Positions 8,305 through 16,918 of a stretch of DNA of 61,248 nt are shown piece after piece. The notes under the pieces were generated by a model that had not been told where the DNA came from, did no database searches, and saw only the letters and a program-made list of their open reading frames with translations. Location: the NCBI GenBank assembly GCA_910587935.1, contig CAJUNP010000012.1:9660-70907 (forward strand), read 5' to 3'. Position numbers and translations under genes: made by a program. How positions within the stretch are numbered: position 1 is the first letter of the stretch; each line of letters opens with the position of its first letter. The DNA is from an uncultured Lachnospiraceae bacterium. Lineage in GTDB: Bacteria > Bacillota > Clostridia > Lachnospirales > Lachnospiraceae.

Positions 8305-9823
8305 AATATCCTCCTTCCTTCCCATCAGAACTGCATACAGGAATGTCAGACTTCTCACGAATGTCCGCCTCCATTTCCGCAAGCCTCAGCCCGATTTCAT
8401 AGACAATATTGACCGTCACGGAATTACCAGCTTGTTTATATAGCTGCGAATCACTGACTCCCGCCGCCTGCGCCCGGTCAAACAGGTAATCTTCAAAGGC
8501 CTGCAGCCTGAAACACTCTCGCGGCGTCAGCTTGCGGATACGGCAGTAGACCAGCACATTCCTGCGTTTCTCTGTTAAAAATGCCTTGGAATATGTTCCA
8601 TCTGCCCGCCCTCTGCTCGCCGTGCCGCCGGGACAGGTCAGTTCCATCTCGCCTCTGACGATTACATAACCCTGTTTTACCGCCTCACTGACGGATATCC
8701 CGGCATACCAGGGGCACTCCAGCATCATCACGCCATGACGGTCAATGGTAGTCAGGGTAAATCCCGGCTCCCCGTCCTCTTTAAACCGCCTTCCGTTCTG
8801 TCTCCTGTTCTCCCGTTCCGGTGACAGAGCCGCCCTTGCCTGCACACACTTTCCATCACATGCCATACAGTACATTACGCCGGAACTCTGCCCAAACCTC
8901 GTAATCCCCGCATTATAATGAGCCACAAGACAGCGTGCCGATTCCGTCATATCCGGCGCTTTCGTCTGTGTCAGAAAACCGGCGTAGCGGACCGCCCCGC
9001 ATTTCCCTCTTCCGTTTTCTTTCAGACACTCCATCCATTTCTCCGGCTTTTTTGTACCCACAAGATATAATCCCGTCTTTCCTCCGGCTCCTCCTCCGCT
9101 GGCAGTCAGGGTAACGGAAAGCCCGTCCGCATCATAAACACGTTCCCCCTGGCATCCTCCTATAACCTTTCTAACAACCGCCGGGTTTGCTCCGCTGACA
9201 GGAAATACTTTTCGTCCACGGATTCCCCTAAGATATCCAACAATGTACACCCGCTCTCTGTGCTGGGGGACTCCGAAATCCTTACTGTTGACACACTGCC
9301 ATTCAAGGTCATACCCTGCTTCCCATAAGTTAAAGAGAACGGCGGTAAAATCCCCGCCTCTCTCGCTTGACAAAAGATGCTTAACGTTCTCAACGATAAG
9401 AAAGCCGGGTTTATCTTCGGCAGGCGTGCTTTTGAGCAGACAAGCAACCGTAAAAAACAGTCCGCTTCGTTCTCCGGCAAGACCTGCCCGCTTTCCTGAC
9501 AAGGATATGTCCGTGCAAGGAAATCCAAAAGTCCAGATTTCAGCTCTCGGAATTTCTCCTGCTGTGAGCTGTTTAATGTCTTTGGCGAACCATTCGCCTG
9601 CGCAATTATTTCCGTCACAGTGTTCACTTACCTCCTTACTGCATATCCGGCAACAGTTTTCTTCCCTGTATTTACCATATCTACAGCAGGAAAGCCCATA
9701 CATTGCCATGTAACTGATATTTGCATACTTATCGATCTCTACATGACCGATACAATTATGCCCGCTTCGTTCCAATCCCCTTCTAAAGCCGCCTATTCCA
9801 CTGAATAAATCTAAAAACTTCAA
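8279..9823 (-). CDS. C5-cytosine DNA methyltransferase with cysteine-rich insert
   Basis: This 514-residue enzyme shows the ordered motifs of m5C methyltransferases: motif I DLFSGIGGFRRGL at the N-terminus, motif IV FGFPCTDIS with the catalytic Cys (PCT in place of the usual PCQ), motif VI ENVKHL, motif VIII PQHRERVYIVG, and motif X LYKQAGNSVTVNIVYEIG near the C-terminus. Between motifs I and IV is an unusual insert with CC, CC and further single Cys (about residues 43-77) that may bind zinc. It is an orphan: no restriction enzyme is nearby, so it probably protects the element from host restriction. It sits between the conjugation and Tad-like genes and overlaps the peptidase gene. Confidence 0.9.
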   Translation of the reverse strand: MKFLDLFSGIGGFRRGLERSGHNCIGHVEIDKYANISYMAMYGLSCCRYGKYREENCCRICSKEVSEHCDGNNCAGEWFAKDIKQLTAGEIPRAEIWTFGFPCTDISLSGKRAGLAGERSGLFFTVACLLKSTPAEDKPGFLIVENVKHLLSSERGGDFTAVLFNLWEAGYDLEWQCVNSKDFGVPQHRERVYIVGYLRGIRGRKVFPVSGANPAVVRKVIGGCQGERVYDADGLSVTLTASGGGAGGKTGLYLVGTKKPEKWMECLKENGRGKCGAVRYAGFLTQTKAPDMTESARCLVAHYNAGITRFGQSSGVMYCMACDGKCVQARAALSPERENRRQNGRRFKEDGEPGFTLTTIDRHGVMMLECPWYAGISVSEAVKQGYVIVRGEMELTCPGGTASRGRADGTYSKAFLTEKRRNVLVYCRIRKLTPRECFRLQAFEDYLFDRAQAAGVSDSQLYKQAGNSVTVNIVYEIGLRLAEMEADIREKSDIPVCSSDGKEGGYFDMVCGTT

Positions 9824-9907
9824 ACAGACCTCCTGTTTTGGTTTGAAAGATAATTACAATTCCTTTTTTCCGTCCGGCAGAATAGCATCCTGCAATCTGA
9901 TTGGTAA

Positions 9908-10276
9908 TCATGCGTCCCATTCGTCCAATGCGCGGTAAGGATATATCTGCTGGCTCCTTGCAAAACGCAGCATATTCCCCACTTGATCGACTACGCTCTG
10001 ATTGTTCTGATCTTTCGTACACATCATGACGCTCCCAAATATTCCCGTCAGAACCGCAACTACGGTAAAAACTACATTCCCGGAACACAGCCAAATCACG
10101 GCGGCGACGGTGCCGCCAAAAAGGGAGCCCGCAATACTCTGCCAAAGCTCCCTCCGCCCAAAACCATTGAACAATTCATTTTCCGCCTTTACCCCGCTTG
10201 GGATATACAGCTCCCATTTCTGTTCTTCCGTAATTCCTCCTTTCCGATTCCGGATCCCGGAACCTGCATCACCCAT
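9908..10276 (-). CDS. PrgI/VirB3-like conjugation membrane protein
   Basis: This 122-residue protein has a soluble N-terminus with WELYIPSGVKAENELFNGFG, two adjacent hydrophobic helices (about residues 48-82), and a soluble C-terminus. The YxPxxVKxExxxFxGF pattern and helical hairpin match PrgI/VirB3-like proteins that contact VirB4 in Gram-positive type IV secretion. It overlaps the preceding small membrane-protein gene by 8 bases. A VirB4 ATPase normally follows; here a DNA methyltransferase follows instead, so the usual gene order is interrupted. Confidence 0.7.
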   Translation of the reverse strand: MGDAGSGIRNRKGGITEEQKWELYIPSGVKAENELFNGFGRRELWQSIAGSLFGGTVAAVIWLCSGNVVFTVVAVLTGIFGSVMMCTKDQNNQSVVDQVGNMLRFARSQQIYPYRALDEWDA

Positions 10277-10508
10277 AGTAATACATTACAATATCCTTTA
10301 TCTGCCAGATGCTTTCGGCAATGACATAGAACAATACCGCATTTTTTGCCCTTTTCCGGTAATGTGCCTGTTCCTCCTCCGCACCCTGTAAGCGTACCAT
10401 GCAGTATACAAACCGGAATACTGCACCCGCCCGAACCAAGCCGATTATAGCTATGGAAATATCATCTAAAGTCAATTCGTATCCCACCCTTTCCACGGTC
10501 TGAAACAT
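10269..10508 (-). CDS. Small element membrane protein
   Basis: This 79-residue protein has two weakly hydrophobic helices (about residues 15-36 and 60-75) separated by a charged stretch (GAEEEQAHYRKRAKN). It lies between the TrbL/VirB6-like gene and the PrgI/VirB3-like gene, a place where Clostridia conjugative elements often carry a small membrane component of the transfer channel. No family is recognised. The start ATG at 10508 lacks a clear ribosome binding site; an internal GTG may be used instead. Confidence 0.5.
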   Translation of the reverse strand: MFQTVERVGYELTLDDISIAIIGLVRAGAVFRFVYCMVRLQGAEEEQAHYRKRAKNAVLFYVIAESIWQIKDIVMYYYG

Positions 10509-10532
10509 TCAAGTTTTCAAACCGGCCGCCCC

Positions 10533-11378
10533 TTACTTTGCCATACCCTTTACCATGCCTGCCAAACGCACGGAGTGGTACACGTTATTGATTACGCCTC
10601 CCGCGCCTCCACCTGTAGGCACAAGGAAATCCCGCAGGAAGGCAGGCGTCTTAATGGCAAGCGCCATGCACGCCATTCCCCAGAATACATTCATGTTGAT
10701 TCCGATATTCAGCATCATACCCACACCCAGCTTGCACAGACAGATCTGGATAACCACCGCAAGAGTGCTTTGAAAGAATTTATTCACATACGTTTTAAAA
10801 ATCCCTTTGTCATTATCCAAAAGCCCTACACAGGCCATCGGCATACCGATCCGCAGAATCATAATCTCCAGTCCCCGCATAAGGAACTGGAAATACAGTA
10901 TGAAATAGCATATGATAAAAATCAGCCCAAAGATGGCCGTTGTCAGCCCCATGGATGAAATGCCGTTTACCCATGCCTGCCAGTCATAATCCGTGGCAGT
11001 TCCTATCGCCGCCATAAGATCGTTAATCAGTTTCTCCGTAACCTCCGCCATCCAGCCGTACAAAACCGGAAAACAGACTGCCACAGCTACTGCCTGCACA
11101 AAACGGATGACAATGCCTGCCGGTTCCGTATCCGGATCCCCGTCCGTCCACATGACATAACATTCAAAGCCTTTTTTCAGAAATTTCAGTATAATCAGGG
11201 ACACACCGAACCCAAGTACGATATCGAAGAGTATGTTTACCATGCTTCCGCCGTTTGCACCCGTCATATATCTGTCAGCATAGAGAGTCATGGGAACCAG
11301 TTCCTGCAGCATTTCGTCTATGTAGGCAACCGCACCATTTAAGAGCGCCACGATTAGAAGAACAAGTATAATCTCCAT
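10533..11378 (-). CDS. TrbL/VirB6-like conjugation channel protein
   Basis: This 281-residue integral membrane protein has about six hydrophobic helices (near residues 1-18, 47-66, 90-108, 142-168, 208-228 and 230-248). The C-terminal part is glycine-rich (PTGGGAGGVINN). The layout and position between the SpoVG-like gene and the PrgI-like gene fit the TrbL/VirB6-like polytopic subunit of Gram-positive type IV secretion systems. It would form part of the inner-membrane channel for DNA transfer. Confidence 0.75.
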   Translation of the reverse strand: MEIILVLLIVALLNGAVAYIDEMLQELVPMTLYADRYMTGANGGSMVNILFDIVLGFGVSLIILKFLKKGFECYVMWTDGDPDTEPAGIVIRFVQAVAVAVCFPVLYGWMAEVTEKLINDLMAAIGTATDYDWQAWVNGISSMGLTTAIFGLIFIICYFILYFQFLMRGLEIMILRIGMPMACVGLLDNDKGIFKTYVNKFFQSTLAVVIQICLCKLGVGMMLNIGINMNVFWGMACMALAIKTPAFLRDFLVPTGGGAGGVINNVYHSVRLAGMVKGMAK

Positions 11379-11393
11379 CCTGCACCACCGCCC

Positions 11394-11672
11394 TTATTCC
11401 CCGTCTGCTTCATTTTCTTTCAATCCCGCATCGTAGACATTTAGCACGGCCGTATCAATCTGGCTCCGCAGTTCCGGTTTGATCGGAAAACACACATCCC
11501 GGTATTCATCATCTTTATCTTTCGTGCTGGGCATGAATACGGTAATCCCCTTTTTGCACTCCACGATGCGCACGCCTGTGATTAAAAAGGCGTCTGCCAG
11601 ACATACGGTGGCAAATGCCCTAAGCTTTCCTGCTTCTTGAAAAAATTTTGTGATTTTGGCTGTTACTTTCAT
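11394..11672 (-). CDS. SpoVG-family regulator carried by the element
   Basis: This protein of about 92 residues resembles SpoVG: VTAKITKFFQEAGKLRAFAT, an LADAFLITGVRIVECKKG strand-helix region, then FMPSTKDKDDEYRDVCFPI. SpoVG proteins are small nucleic-acid-binding regulators. The ATG at 11672 is preceded by AAAGGAGAAAGG and begins the family's conserved sequence; an upstream in-frame start adds 19 residues without similarity and was rejected. It lies inside the transfer gene row, 15 bases before the TrbL-like gene, so it may control transfer-gene expression, which is inference. Confidence 0.85.
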   Translation of the reverse strand: MKVTAKITKFFQEAGKLRAFATVCLADAFLITGVRIVECKKGITVFMPSTKDKDDEYRDVCFPIKPELRSQIDTAVLNVYDAGLKENEADGE

Positions 11673-11772
11673 CGCTTTCCTTTCTCCTTTTTCAATACAT
11701 TTGCCTGCCGGTTTCCCAGCAGGCAGCACTCCTTCTCAGATACAATTTTCCTTAACCAGCATATTCCGTATT

Positions 11773-12024
11773 TCACCCCTGATAATTAAACAGGTTCTGA
11801 ATCCTCTGTGTCAGAGTAGGCAGTATTGTATCCTTGAACAATGCATAAAGACCTGCGAGCAGCAAAGCCCCTACCACAACAGAAATCAGAATCTTAAGGG
11901 CGGTGTCTACAAACCCTTCTCCCTTTTTTCCGGCAAAAATTCCGGCAATCATCTTTTTTATACGCCCCCTCTTTACATAAGCAGTTACTGTCAGTTTGTT
12001 CATCGTGCCATTGAGTTTTCCCAT
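11773..12024 (-). CDS. DUF6133-like pseudopilin or channel subunit
   Basis: This protein of about 83 residues has a basic N-terminus, the junction GKKGEGFVDTALKILISVVV, one hydrophobic helix, and a short tail ILPTLTQRIQNLFNYQG. This matches the DUF6133 family of Clostridia conjugative elements. GEGFVDTA before the helix is strikingly like the GEGYIDAA of the DUF4320 protein at 2.2-2.6 kb, so both may be processed by the A24 peptidase encoded here. The ATG at 12024 was preferred because GGAGG lies nine bases upstream; an ATG at 12033 is too close to that site. Confidence 0.75.
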   Translation of the reverse strand: MGKLNGTMNKLTVTAYVKRGRIKKMIAGIFAGKKGEGFVDTALKILISVVVGALLLAGLYALFKDTILPTLTQRIQNLFNYQG

Positions 12025-12069
12025 AATATTCATTCCTCCAAATTATAATTTTATATTTGCTTTGTTCGT

Positions 12070-12420
12070 CTACTGGTAATAGCCAATAATAATGTTTAAA
12101 GTTGCGCTTCCGATTACGGCTCCGATACAGGAAACGATGGCAACCACAATACGGTTATTCCATTTCTTCTGTTCCATCTCATCCGCCGCACTCCTCCTGA
12201 TACAGAAATAAATAATCAGAAAACCCGCCACAACAGGCGCCAGTACCATAAGCCAGGTAGTGGCATCCCCGATCAACCTTTCCGTTCCTGTTGCCAGCTT
12301 GCTCTGGCTGATTCCTCCTGCGCAGACAGTCCGGTAATTCAACAGGAACATAACAAAAACGGCAGAAAATATTTTCCCTGCCGCCCTGCATATCCGCATC
12401 CATTTATTCCTCTTCTTCAT
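12070..12420 (-). CDS. VirB2/Maff2-like small membrane protein
   Basis: This 116-residue protein has a signal-like hydrophobic segment (about residues 13-33), an outer loop, then two hydrophobic helices (about 55-72 and 89-112) joined by a charged turn (RRSAADEMEQKKWNNR). This is the layout of VirB2/TrbC-like pilin or Maff2 proteins that follow virD4 in Clostridia conjugative elements. It overlaps the coupling protein gene by 17 bases. It is probably a transfer-channel subunit; exact family not certain. Confidence 0.7.
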   Translation of the reverse strand: MKKRNKWMRICRAAGKIFSAVFVMFLLNYRTVCAGGISQSKLATGTERLIGDATTWLMVLAPVVAGFLIIYFCIRRSAADEMEQKKWNNRIVVAIVSCIGAVIGSATLNIIIGYYQ

Positions 12421-14620
12421 TATTTGTTGTTGTTCCTCCTCTTCGCATAAATTTTTCCGAGAACAGAGAACCAGACTGTGCGGGAAACCCCTGCATTTTC
12501 TGCTTCTCCTCCTTCATTTGAAGGTCTTTGGCATAATAAATCCATATGTTCCACAACGGGATATCTCCCTTTGCATCGGTAAGCGTCGGCCGTTTTTTCT
12601 CCCTTTCTTCCCTGACCTTGCGATTATGCTCCTTATCTCCCAGTCCCAGCATCCGGTTAAAATACCATTGCGACAGATCCGGCGAGACCATCATTGCCGG
12701 ATGCGACCGTGATATAACGATCTGATAGGGTCTTGACACCCTCCGTATCTCATCCACCGTCAAAAGCTCCCTGCCCACCAGGCTGACGGTACTGCTGGAC
12801 GACGGATTGACATACCGCCCGTGCTGGCTGGATAACTGATAGCCTGAACAGGTATATTTTCCCAGCTTATCACAGATTTCGGATAACGTTTCCTTATCAT
12901 CCGCCTGCAAATAAATCCAGCTCTGACAGTTGGATTTTACAATGGATGCCGTTTCTTTATTATATTTCTCCGTGAGTTGTTCAAAACTCTGTAAAAAGAA
13001 ATGAAAACGCATCCCCCGTCCGCCTGCCACAGTTAGTTTGTTCGTCAGGTCATTGATCTTGGTAAAATTGCCAAATTCCTCTAATACAAAATTTACCCGG
13101 TTTATCAGCCTTCCGCCTCTTTCATCCGACTGGTGTACCAGAAGTTCATAAAGCTGCGATACCATAAGGCTTGCAATCGGATAGTAGGTAGTCTTTTCAT
13201 CCGGCAGGACAAAGAAGAGCGCCTGCTTCTTTTTTCCGATATCCGCTATATCGTAATCGCTCTTATGTGTAATGGAATAAACTGCCCTGGAAGTAAACAG
13301 CCGCAGCGTTGTCAGCGCCGAAGTGTAAAAACTTCCTTTGGTCCTGCTGGGCGCTACATCGGAAATTGACAAAAGCGCCCTTGCCGGATGTCCCGTTTTC
13401 AACCGCTTCACATATTCCTGCATGGGCGTCTTGTTTCCCACTGCCTTGCACATCTCCGCCACAAACCAGTACACATTAGTAAGGTTCTGATATTCCGGTC
13501 TTTTGGCATTATCCACCACCACGCAGAGTATTGCTGCCGCAATGGTCGATTTCTCTCCGTTTTCCCATATTTTCTCGTTGCTGGTATTATCGCCTACAAG
13601 AATATTCGTAATGTCCCATGTGTACATCTCCGCTTTATCCGTCTCTCCCCGGTTTACCGCATCAATAATGGGCTGGAGCAGGTTATAACGACTGCTCTTT
13701 TCCGGATTCTTAAAATCGAGACAGATTACATCGTATCCTGTCTTTTCCAAAAACTGCGCAGTATACTGATACAGTTCCGCCTTGGGATCGCTAATAACAA
13801 GGCTTTCTCCGGACAGCGCCATCAGACAGATGGACTGAAGCACCAGCGTTCTTGTTTTTCCGGAGCGGGTTGCCCCTATGGTGAGCGTATGGGTATCGTC
13901 TGCTATATAGTGTATTTTTTCCTTTTTCCCACATTTGCTCATTCCAATCACAATGCCGCCCTCTTTCAAAACCCGATAAGGGTCTCTGCTTTCCTCCGTT
14001 TGTTTTTCTTCCCTGCCGGGCGCATCCTGATCCTGTTTCCCCCAGACATACTCTACTGTCTCGTAACCTTCATCCGGCTTCCCGTCTTCTTTTTCCCCTT
14101 CCTCCTTCCCTCTCTGTACTTCCCGTCTCTTATCCTGATTTATTGGAACGGCGCCGCAAAAAGACTCTCTGTCCTCCTGCCTTCCCACGATGCCGGTATC
14201 CGCTCCTTCGGCAGCCTGTATAAAACCAAGCCCCTCATATCCGGTTTCAATCAGTTCTTTTATAACCGAATCCGCCGGACTTATGGTACACTCTGCAAAC
14301 ACTTTATCTTTTTCCTCTTCCTTCATCCATCTGGATGACCCATGCTGGAACTGTCCTGCCGGTGCCGGAATCTCTATTTCGTCCGTTACCTTCATAAGAT
14401 CGGACTGGTATGACCGGCTGTTCTGCACAATGAACAATACGCAGCACAGCAGTACAAAACACTCAAAGAATAAAAACAGCATCCCCTGTTTCGGCTCCGC
14501 AAAAATTCCCGTAATGCATTTTCCTATAGGCGCTATCGTAAACGTCCTTATCTGCCCCGATAATATCCTGTGCAGCGCCGCGGTAAAAAACACATTGAAT
14601 AATGTCCCAGCACTGATCAA
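12404..14620 (-). CDS. VirD4/TraG-type coupling protein
   Basis: This 738-residue ATPase would bring the relaxase-DNA complex to the secretion channel. Two membrane segments lie in the N-terminal 75 residues; Walker A GATRSGKTRTLVL is near residue 248 and the Walker B-like NFVLEEFGNF near residue 511, followed by the AGGRGMRFHFFLQSFEQL motif typical of TraG/VirD4. Residues about 90-200 form a charged, Glu-rich linker, which makes it longer than many VirD4 proteins. The start is TTG at 14620 with AGGGAG upstream. It overlaps the VirB2-like gene downstream. Confidence 0.9.
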   Translation of the reverse strand: MISAGTLFNVFFTAALHRILSGQIRTFTIAPIGKCITGIFAEPKQGMLFLFFECFVLLCCVLFIVQNSRSYQSDLMKVTDEIEIPAPAGQFQHGSSRWMKEEEKDKVFAECTISPADSVIKELIETGYEGLGFIQAAEGADTGIVGRQEDRESFCGAVPINQDKRREVQRGKEEGEKEDGKPDEGYETVEYVWGKQDQDAPGREEKQTEESRDPYRVLKEGGIVIGMSKCGKKEKIHYIADDTHTLTIGATRSGKTRTLVLQSICLMALSGESLVISDPKAELYQYTAQFLEKTGYDVICLDFKNPEKSSRYNLLQPIIDAVNRGETDKAEMYTWDITNILVGDNTSNEKIWENGEKSTIAAAILCVVVDNAKRPEYQNLTNVYWFVAEMCKAVGNKTPMQEYVKRLKTGHPARALLSISDVAPSRTKGSFYTSALTTLRLFTSRAVYSITHKSDYDIADIGKKKQALFFVLPDEKTTYYPIASLMVSQLYELLVHQSDERGGRLINRVNFVLEEFGNFTKINDLTNKLTVAGGRGMRFHFFLQSFEQLTEKYNKETASIVKSNCQSWIYLQADDKETLSEICDKLGKYTCSGYQLSSQHGRYVNPSSSSTVSLVGRELLTVDEIRRVSRPYQIVISRSHPAMMVSPDLSQWYFNRMLGLGDKEHNRKVREEREKKRPTLTDAKGDIPLWNIWIYYAKDLQMKEEKQKMQGFPAQSGSLFSEKFMRRGGTTTNNEEEE

Positions 14621-14652
14621 AATACTCCCTAAAATTATTTTCTCTTTCTTAT

Positions 14653-14931
14653 TTATGGCTCCATCCCACTCCTGTCCGTCACATTTCTGCCAGATATTGC
14701 AAAATCATACTGTTCCTGCACTTCTTCCCATGCATCCTTTTTGAGAATACCTGCAAAATCTTGTCGGTAAAAGCTGCTCTGTTCCCCGTCAAAAAGATTG
14801 GTGGCAAAAACTCTCCTGCCCCTCGCTGTAGGCGAACACCCAAAACCCCCGGTGGCAAGCCATAACTGGTATGGCCTGCTTCTGTATTCCGGCTTAAGGA
14901 CATCAAAATTCATCACCAGGATTTTTCCCAT
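14653..14931 (-). CDS. Conserved small element protein
   Basis: This 92-residue protein begins MGKILVMNFDVLKPEYRS and contains QLWLATGGFGCSPTARGR, then VFATNLFDGEQSSFYRQDF. Proteins with this GGFGC...ARGRAV...DGE pattern are common just before virD4 in Clostridia conjugative elements. No function is known. It is cytoplasmic and has no clear catalytic motif. Its place, 32 bases upstream of virD4 and 12 after the DUF4406 gene, shows it belongs to the same transcript. Confidence 0.7.
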   Translation of the reverse strand: MGKILVMNFDVLKPEYRSRPYQLWLATGGFGCSPTARGRRVFATNLFDGEQSSFYRQDFAGILKKDAWEEVQEQYDFAISGRNVTDRSGMEP

Positions 14932-14943
14932 ATAATCCTGCTC

Positions 14944-15357
14944 CTAGCTGTCCGGCACGCAGGAGTGCTGCCCAAACAATTGATGATTGTCCGAACTGAC
15001 CGGATAATAGTCAATATCATGAGGTTCCCCCACATGGTAAATGGGAAGCCCAAGGCTTTTTGCATGGGCAATTTCTCTCCGCATCCCTTGGCTGATATAT
15101 GTTCCCATCACCCATAATTCCTCGCACTTTTCCAGCATGGCAAGTCCCATTGCCAGTCCTCTCTCCCTTTCCTCCGCTATGGCATCATTATAAAACTGGG
15201 GAAAATACAGCTGGGGCGCGAAAGCAATCACCCCAAGGGAACAGGCCTTTCCACAATATTCAACTGCCTGTTTTATGTTTTTTTCACAATCCTTTCCCGA
15301 AAAATTTCCTCCCCGAAAGGGGCTTGTTATATAGACTAGCTTCATATTTATAACCAT
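14944..15357 (-). CDS. DUF4406-like nucleotide-processing fold protein
   Basis: This 137-residue protein contains MKLVYITSPFRGG at the start and LAMLEKCEELWVMGTYISQGMRREI later. This is the layout of DUF4406/DUF7768 proteins, which share the nucleoside 2-deoxyribosyltransferase Rossmann-like fold, with SPFRG lining the nucleotide site. The substrate in mobile elements is unknown. Two ATGs are possible, 15357 (ribosome site very close) and 15345 (at the conserved sequence, ribosome site rather far); the longer is given. Confidence 0.7.
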   Translation of the reverse strand: MVINMKLVYITSPFRGGNFSGKDCEKNIKQAVEYCGKACSLGVIAFAPQLYFPQFYNDAIAEERERGLAMGLAMLEKCEELWVMGTYISQGMRREIAHAKSLGLPIYHVGEPHDIDYYPVSSDNHQLFGQHSCVPDS

Positions 15358-15366
15358 GCTCCTCTC

Positions 15367-16170
15367 TCAGCCTTCCAGCCCATAATACACTTGTTCTCCG
15401 TACTCTTCGTCCTCTTCTTCCATTTTTTCCTGCACTGCCTCATCCACAGCCATCTGCACACGGTCAAGCTGTTCCTGCAAAAACAGATTTTCCGGTGCTT
15501 CAACCAACGGAATCTGTTCTTCCTTTGGTACAACGGCATTGTATTCCTCCCGGTATGCCGGATAAGATGTACAGATAGTAGCCAAAAGGCTTTCTTCGGA
15601 AACAATCATATCCCTGCACTCCGGAAAGACCTTCTTTAATTCATACAGGGGAATCGCTGCGCTTTGCAGGGTATAACTGAAATATCCGTTTTCATTCCTG
15701 CCAAATTCACAGGCATAAGGGGACAGAAAATACTCCGCAGCCTTTTCATGTATCATAAACCTCGGTTCTTCTCCTCCCGTAAGGAAGATTCCCTCCCGAA
15801 TCTGTCTGGCGCTGTCATCTGCAAGCGGGGGCGGTTCTATTCCTTCCAAAAGCGTGAGTGCCATGCCGTTTCCTCTTTTACGGATTTCTTCCATCTGCCC
15901 CGCCGCTGCAAGCTCCATTTTTCTTGCCATAGCCGCTCTCTTCAACATCATTTCATACAGCGGCATATCCATGGTTTCCCCCTTGGGATAATAAAGACAA
16001 CCGTCCGATTCTTTTCCAGCCGCCACGGTCTTATCCGAAAAGGTTTCCTCTGCGTGTTTTTTAGGAATCATAATTCCTTCTTCATGGTTCCCGACTATAT
16101 AATAAATGTTCAGGGCAATCTCAATGCACAGATTGATATTTCCCCATATACTTCCTCCCTGTGGTTGCAT
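15367..16170 (-). CDS. Unknown element protein, 267 residues
   Basis: This is a secure open frame with a strong AAGGAGGGG site before the ATG at 16170. The protein is soluble: a hydrophobic-leaning N-terminus (INLCIEIALNIYYIVG), a central FMIHEKAAEYFLSPYACEFGR region, and a strongly acidic C-terminus (EKMEEEDEEYGEQVYYG). I do not recognise a family. It lies between the 226-residue unknown and the DUF4406-like gene, inside the relaxase-to-virD4 row typical of element accessory genes. Confidence 0.6.
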   Translation of the reverse strand: MQPQGGSIWGNINLCIEIALNIYYIVGNHEEGIMIPKKHAEETFSDKTVAAGKESDGCLYYPKGETMDMPLYEMMLKRAAMARKMELAAAGQMEEIRKRGNGMALTLLEGIEPPPLADDSARQIREGIFLTGGEEPRFMIHEKAAEYFLSPYACEFGRNENGYFSYTLQSAAIPLYELKKVFPECRDMIVSEESLLATICTSYPAYREEYNAVVPKEEQIPLVEAPENLFLQEQLDRVQMAVDEAVQEKMEEEDEEYGEQVYYGLEG

Positions 16171-16216
16171 TTGTCCCCTCCTTCTTCAATCAATTAACAC
16201 ATCTTAATCCTTCTGT

Positions 16217-16897
16217 TTACCTTTCCAGCGAAAGTGCGTCTAACAGTCTGGTAACGTCAAACTTCCTTTCCTCCCGATGCAGTTCCGGCACGATCTCTTC
16301 TATCCGATTCACCAGTTCCCCCGCAGCTTCCATATTTTCGCCGGTCAGTTCCTCGTCCATGGTACGCAGCTTTACAAGTCCTGCATGGATAATCTGCAGC
16401 TGCGTTTCCGTAAACAGCTTTCTTTCATCTACAAGACCGCTCCGGGCGGCGAAGCTCTCAAACGCTTCTTCTTTGTTGTAAAAATACTGCCTCTGGATAG
16501 GTCTGTTGTCGTTTTGTGCATCCTGTTTGTAGGTCGAAAGCACATAATCAAACAGAGGATGCTTCCTGCAGGCTAAAATAACTCCGTTATGTTCATTCAG
16601 CTTTATCACGCCGTTTTTCAGCTTCTCAGCCTTCTCTTCCTCATAGGGCTGTTCGGAGCAGATACCGCATAAGTCGGCGGTTGCCCGTGCTATGCTCCAA
16701 AGCCGCTCCATCTGCTTTTCCGGCACCTCGGCAAAAGGGTTCTTTTCAATCATGTCCGCCTTAGTATAAAATGCAATGGTCTTTCCCTTGAACCGGATAT
16801 CCACCACATAATCCGGCGAGGAAGGAGACACTATCCCAAAACCCTTTTTTTCCAATTCTTCAAAAAATACCTTATAAAACTCAACTTTAGATTTCAT
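16217..16897 (-). CDS. Unknown element protein, 226 residues
   Basis: This soluble protein starts MKSKVEFYKVFFEELEKKG and has the segment VVDIRFKGKTIAFYTKADM, which reads like a small alpha/beta domain, followed by a helical C-terminal half rich in Glu and Arg. There is no membrane segment or recognised catalytic motif. It lies 21 bases downstream of the 240-residue unknown protein gene, so it is probably co-transcribed. No function is proposed. Confidence 0.6.
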   Translation of the reverse strand: MKSKVEFYKVFFEELEKKGFGIVSPSSPDYVVDIRFKGKTIAFYTKADMIEKNPFAEVPEKQMERLWSIARATADLCGICSEQPYEEEKAEKLKNGVIKLNEHNGVILACRKHPLFDYVLSTYKQDAQNDNRPIQRQYFYNKEEAFESFAARSGLVDERKLFTETQLQIIHAGLVKLRTMDEELTGENMEAAGELVNRIEEIVPELHREERKFDVTRLLDALSLER

Positions 16898-16918
16898 AGA
16901 TTTTCCCCTTTTCCTGCG

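Noticed and set aside
7735..8382. Longer start (ATG 8382) for the prepilin peptidase
   Set aside because: It would overlap the methyltransferase gene by 104 bases and lacks a ribosome site; the TTG at 8304 has AAGGAGG.
11702..11725. TGCCTGC/GCAGGCA inverted repeat before the SpoVG-like gene as a terminator
   Set aside because: No T-tract follows on the minus strand, and genes on both sides seem to belong to one operon; it may only be a weak stem.
13388..14338. Plus-strand open frame of 316 codons opposite virD4
   Set aside because: Antisense shadow of the coupling protein, with Phe/Arg/Ser-rich text and no signals.
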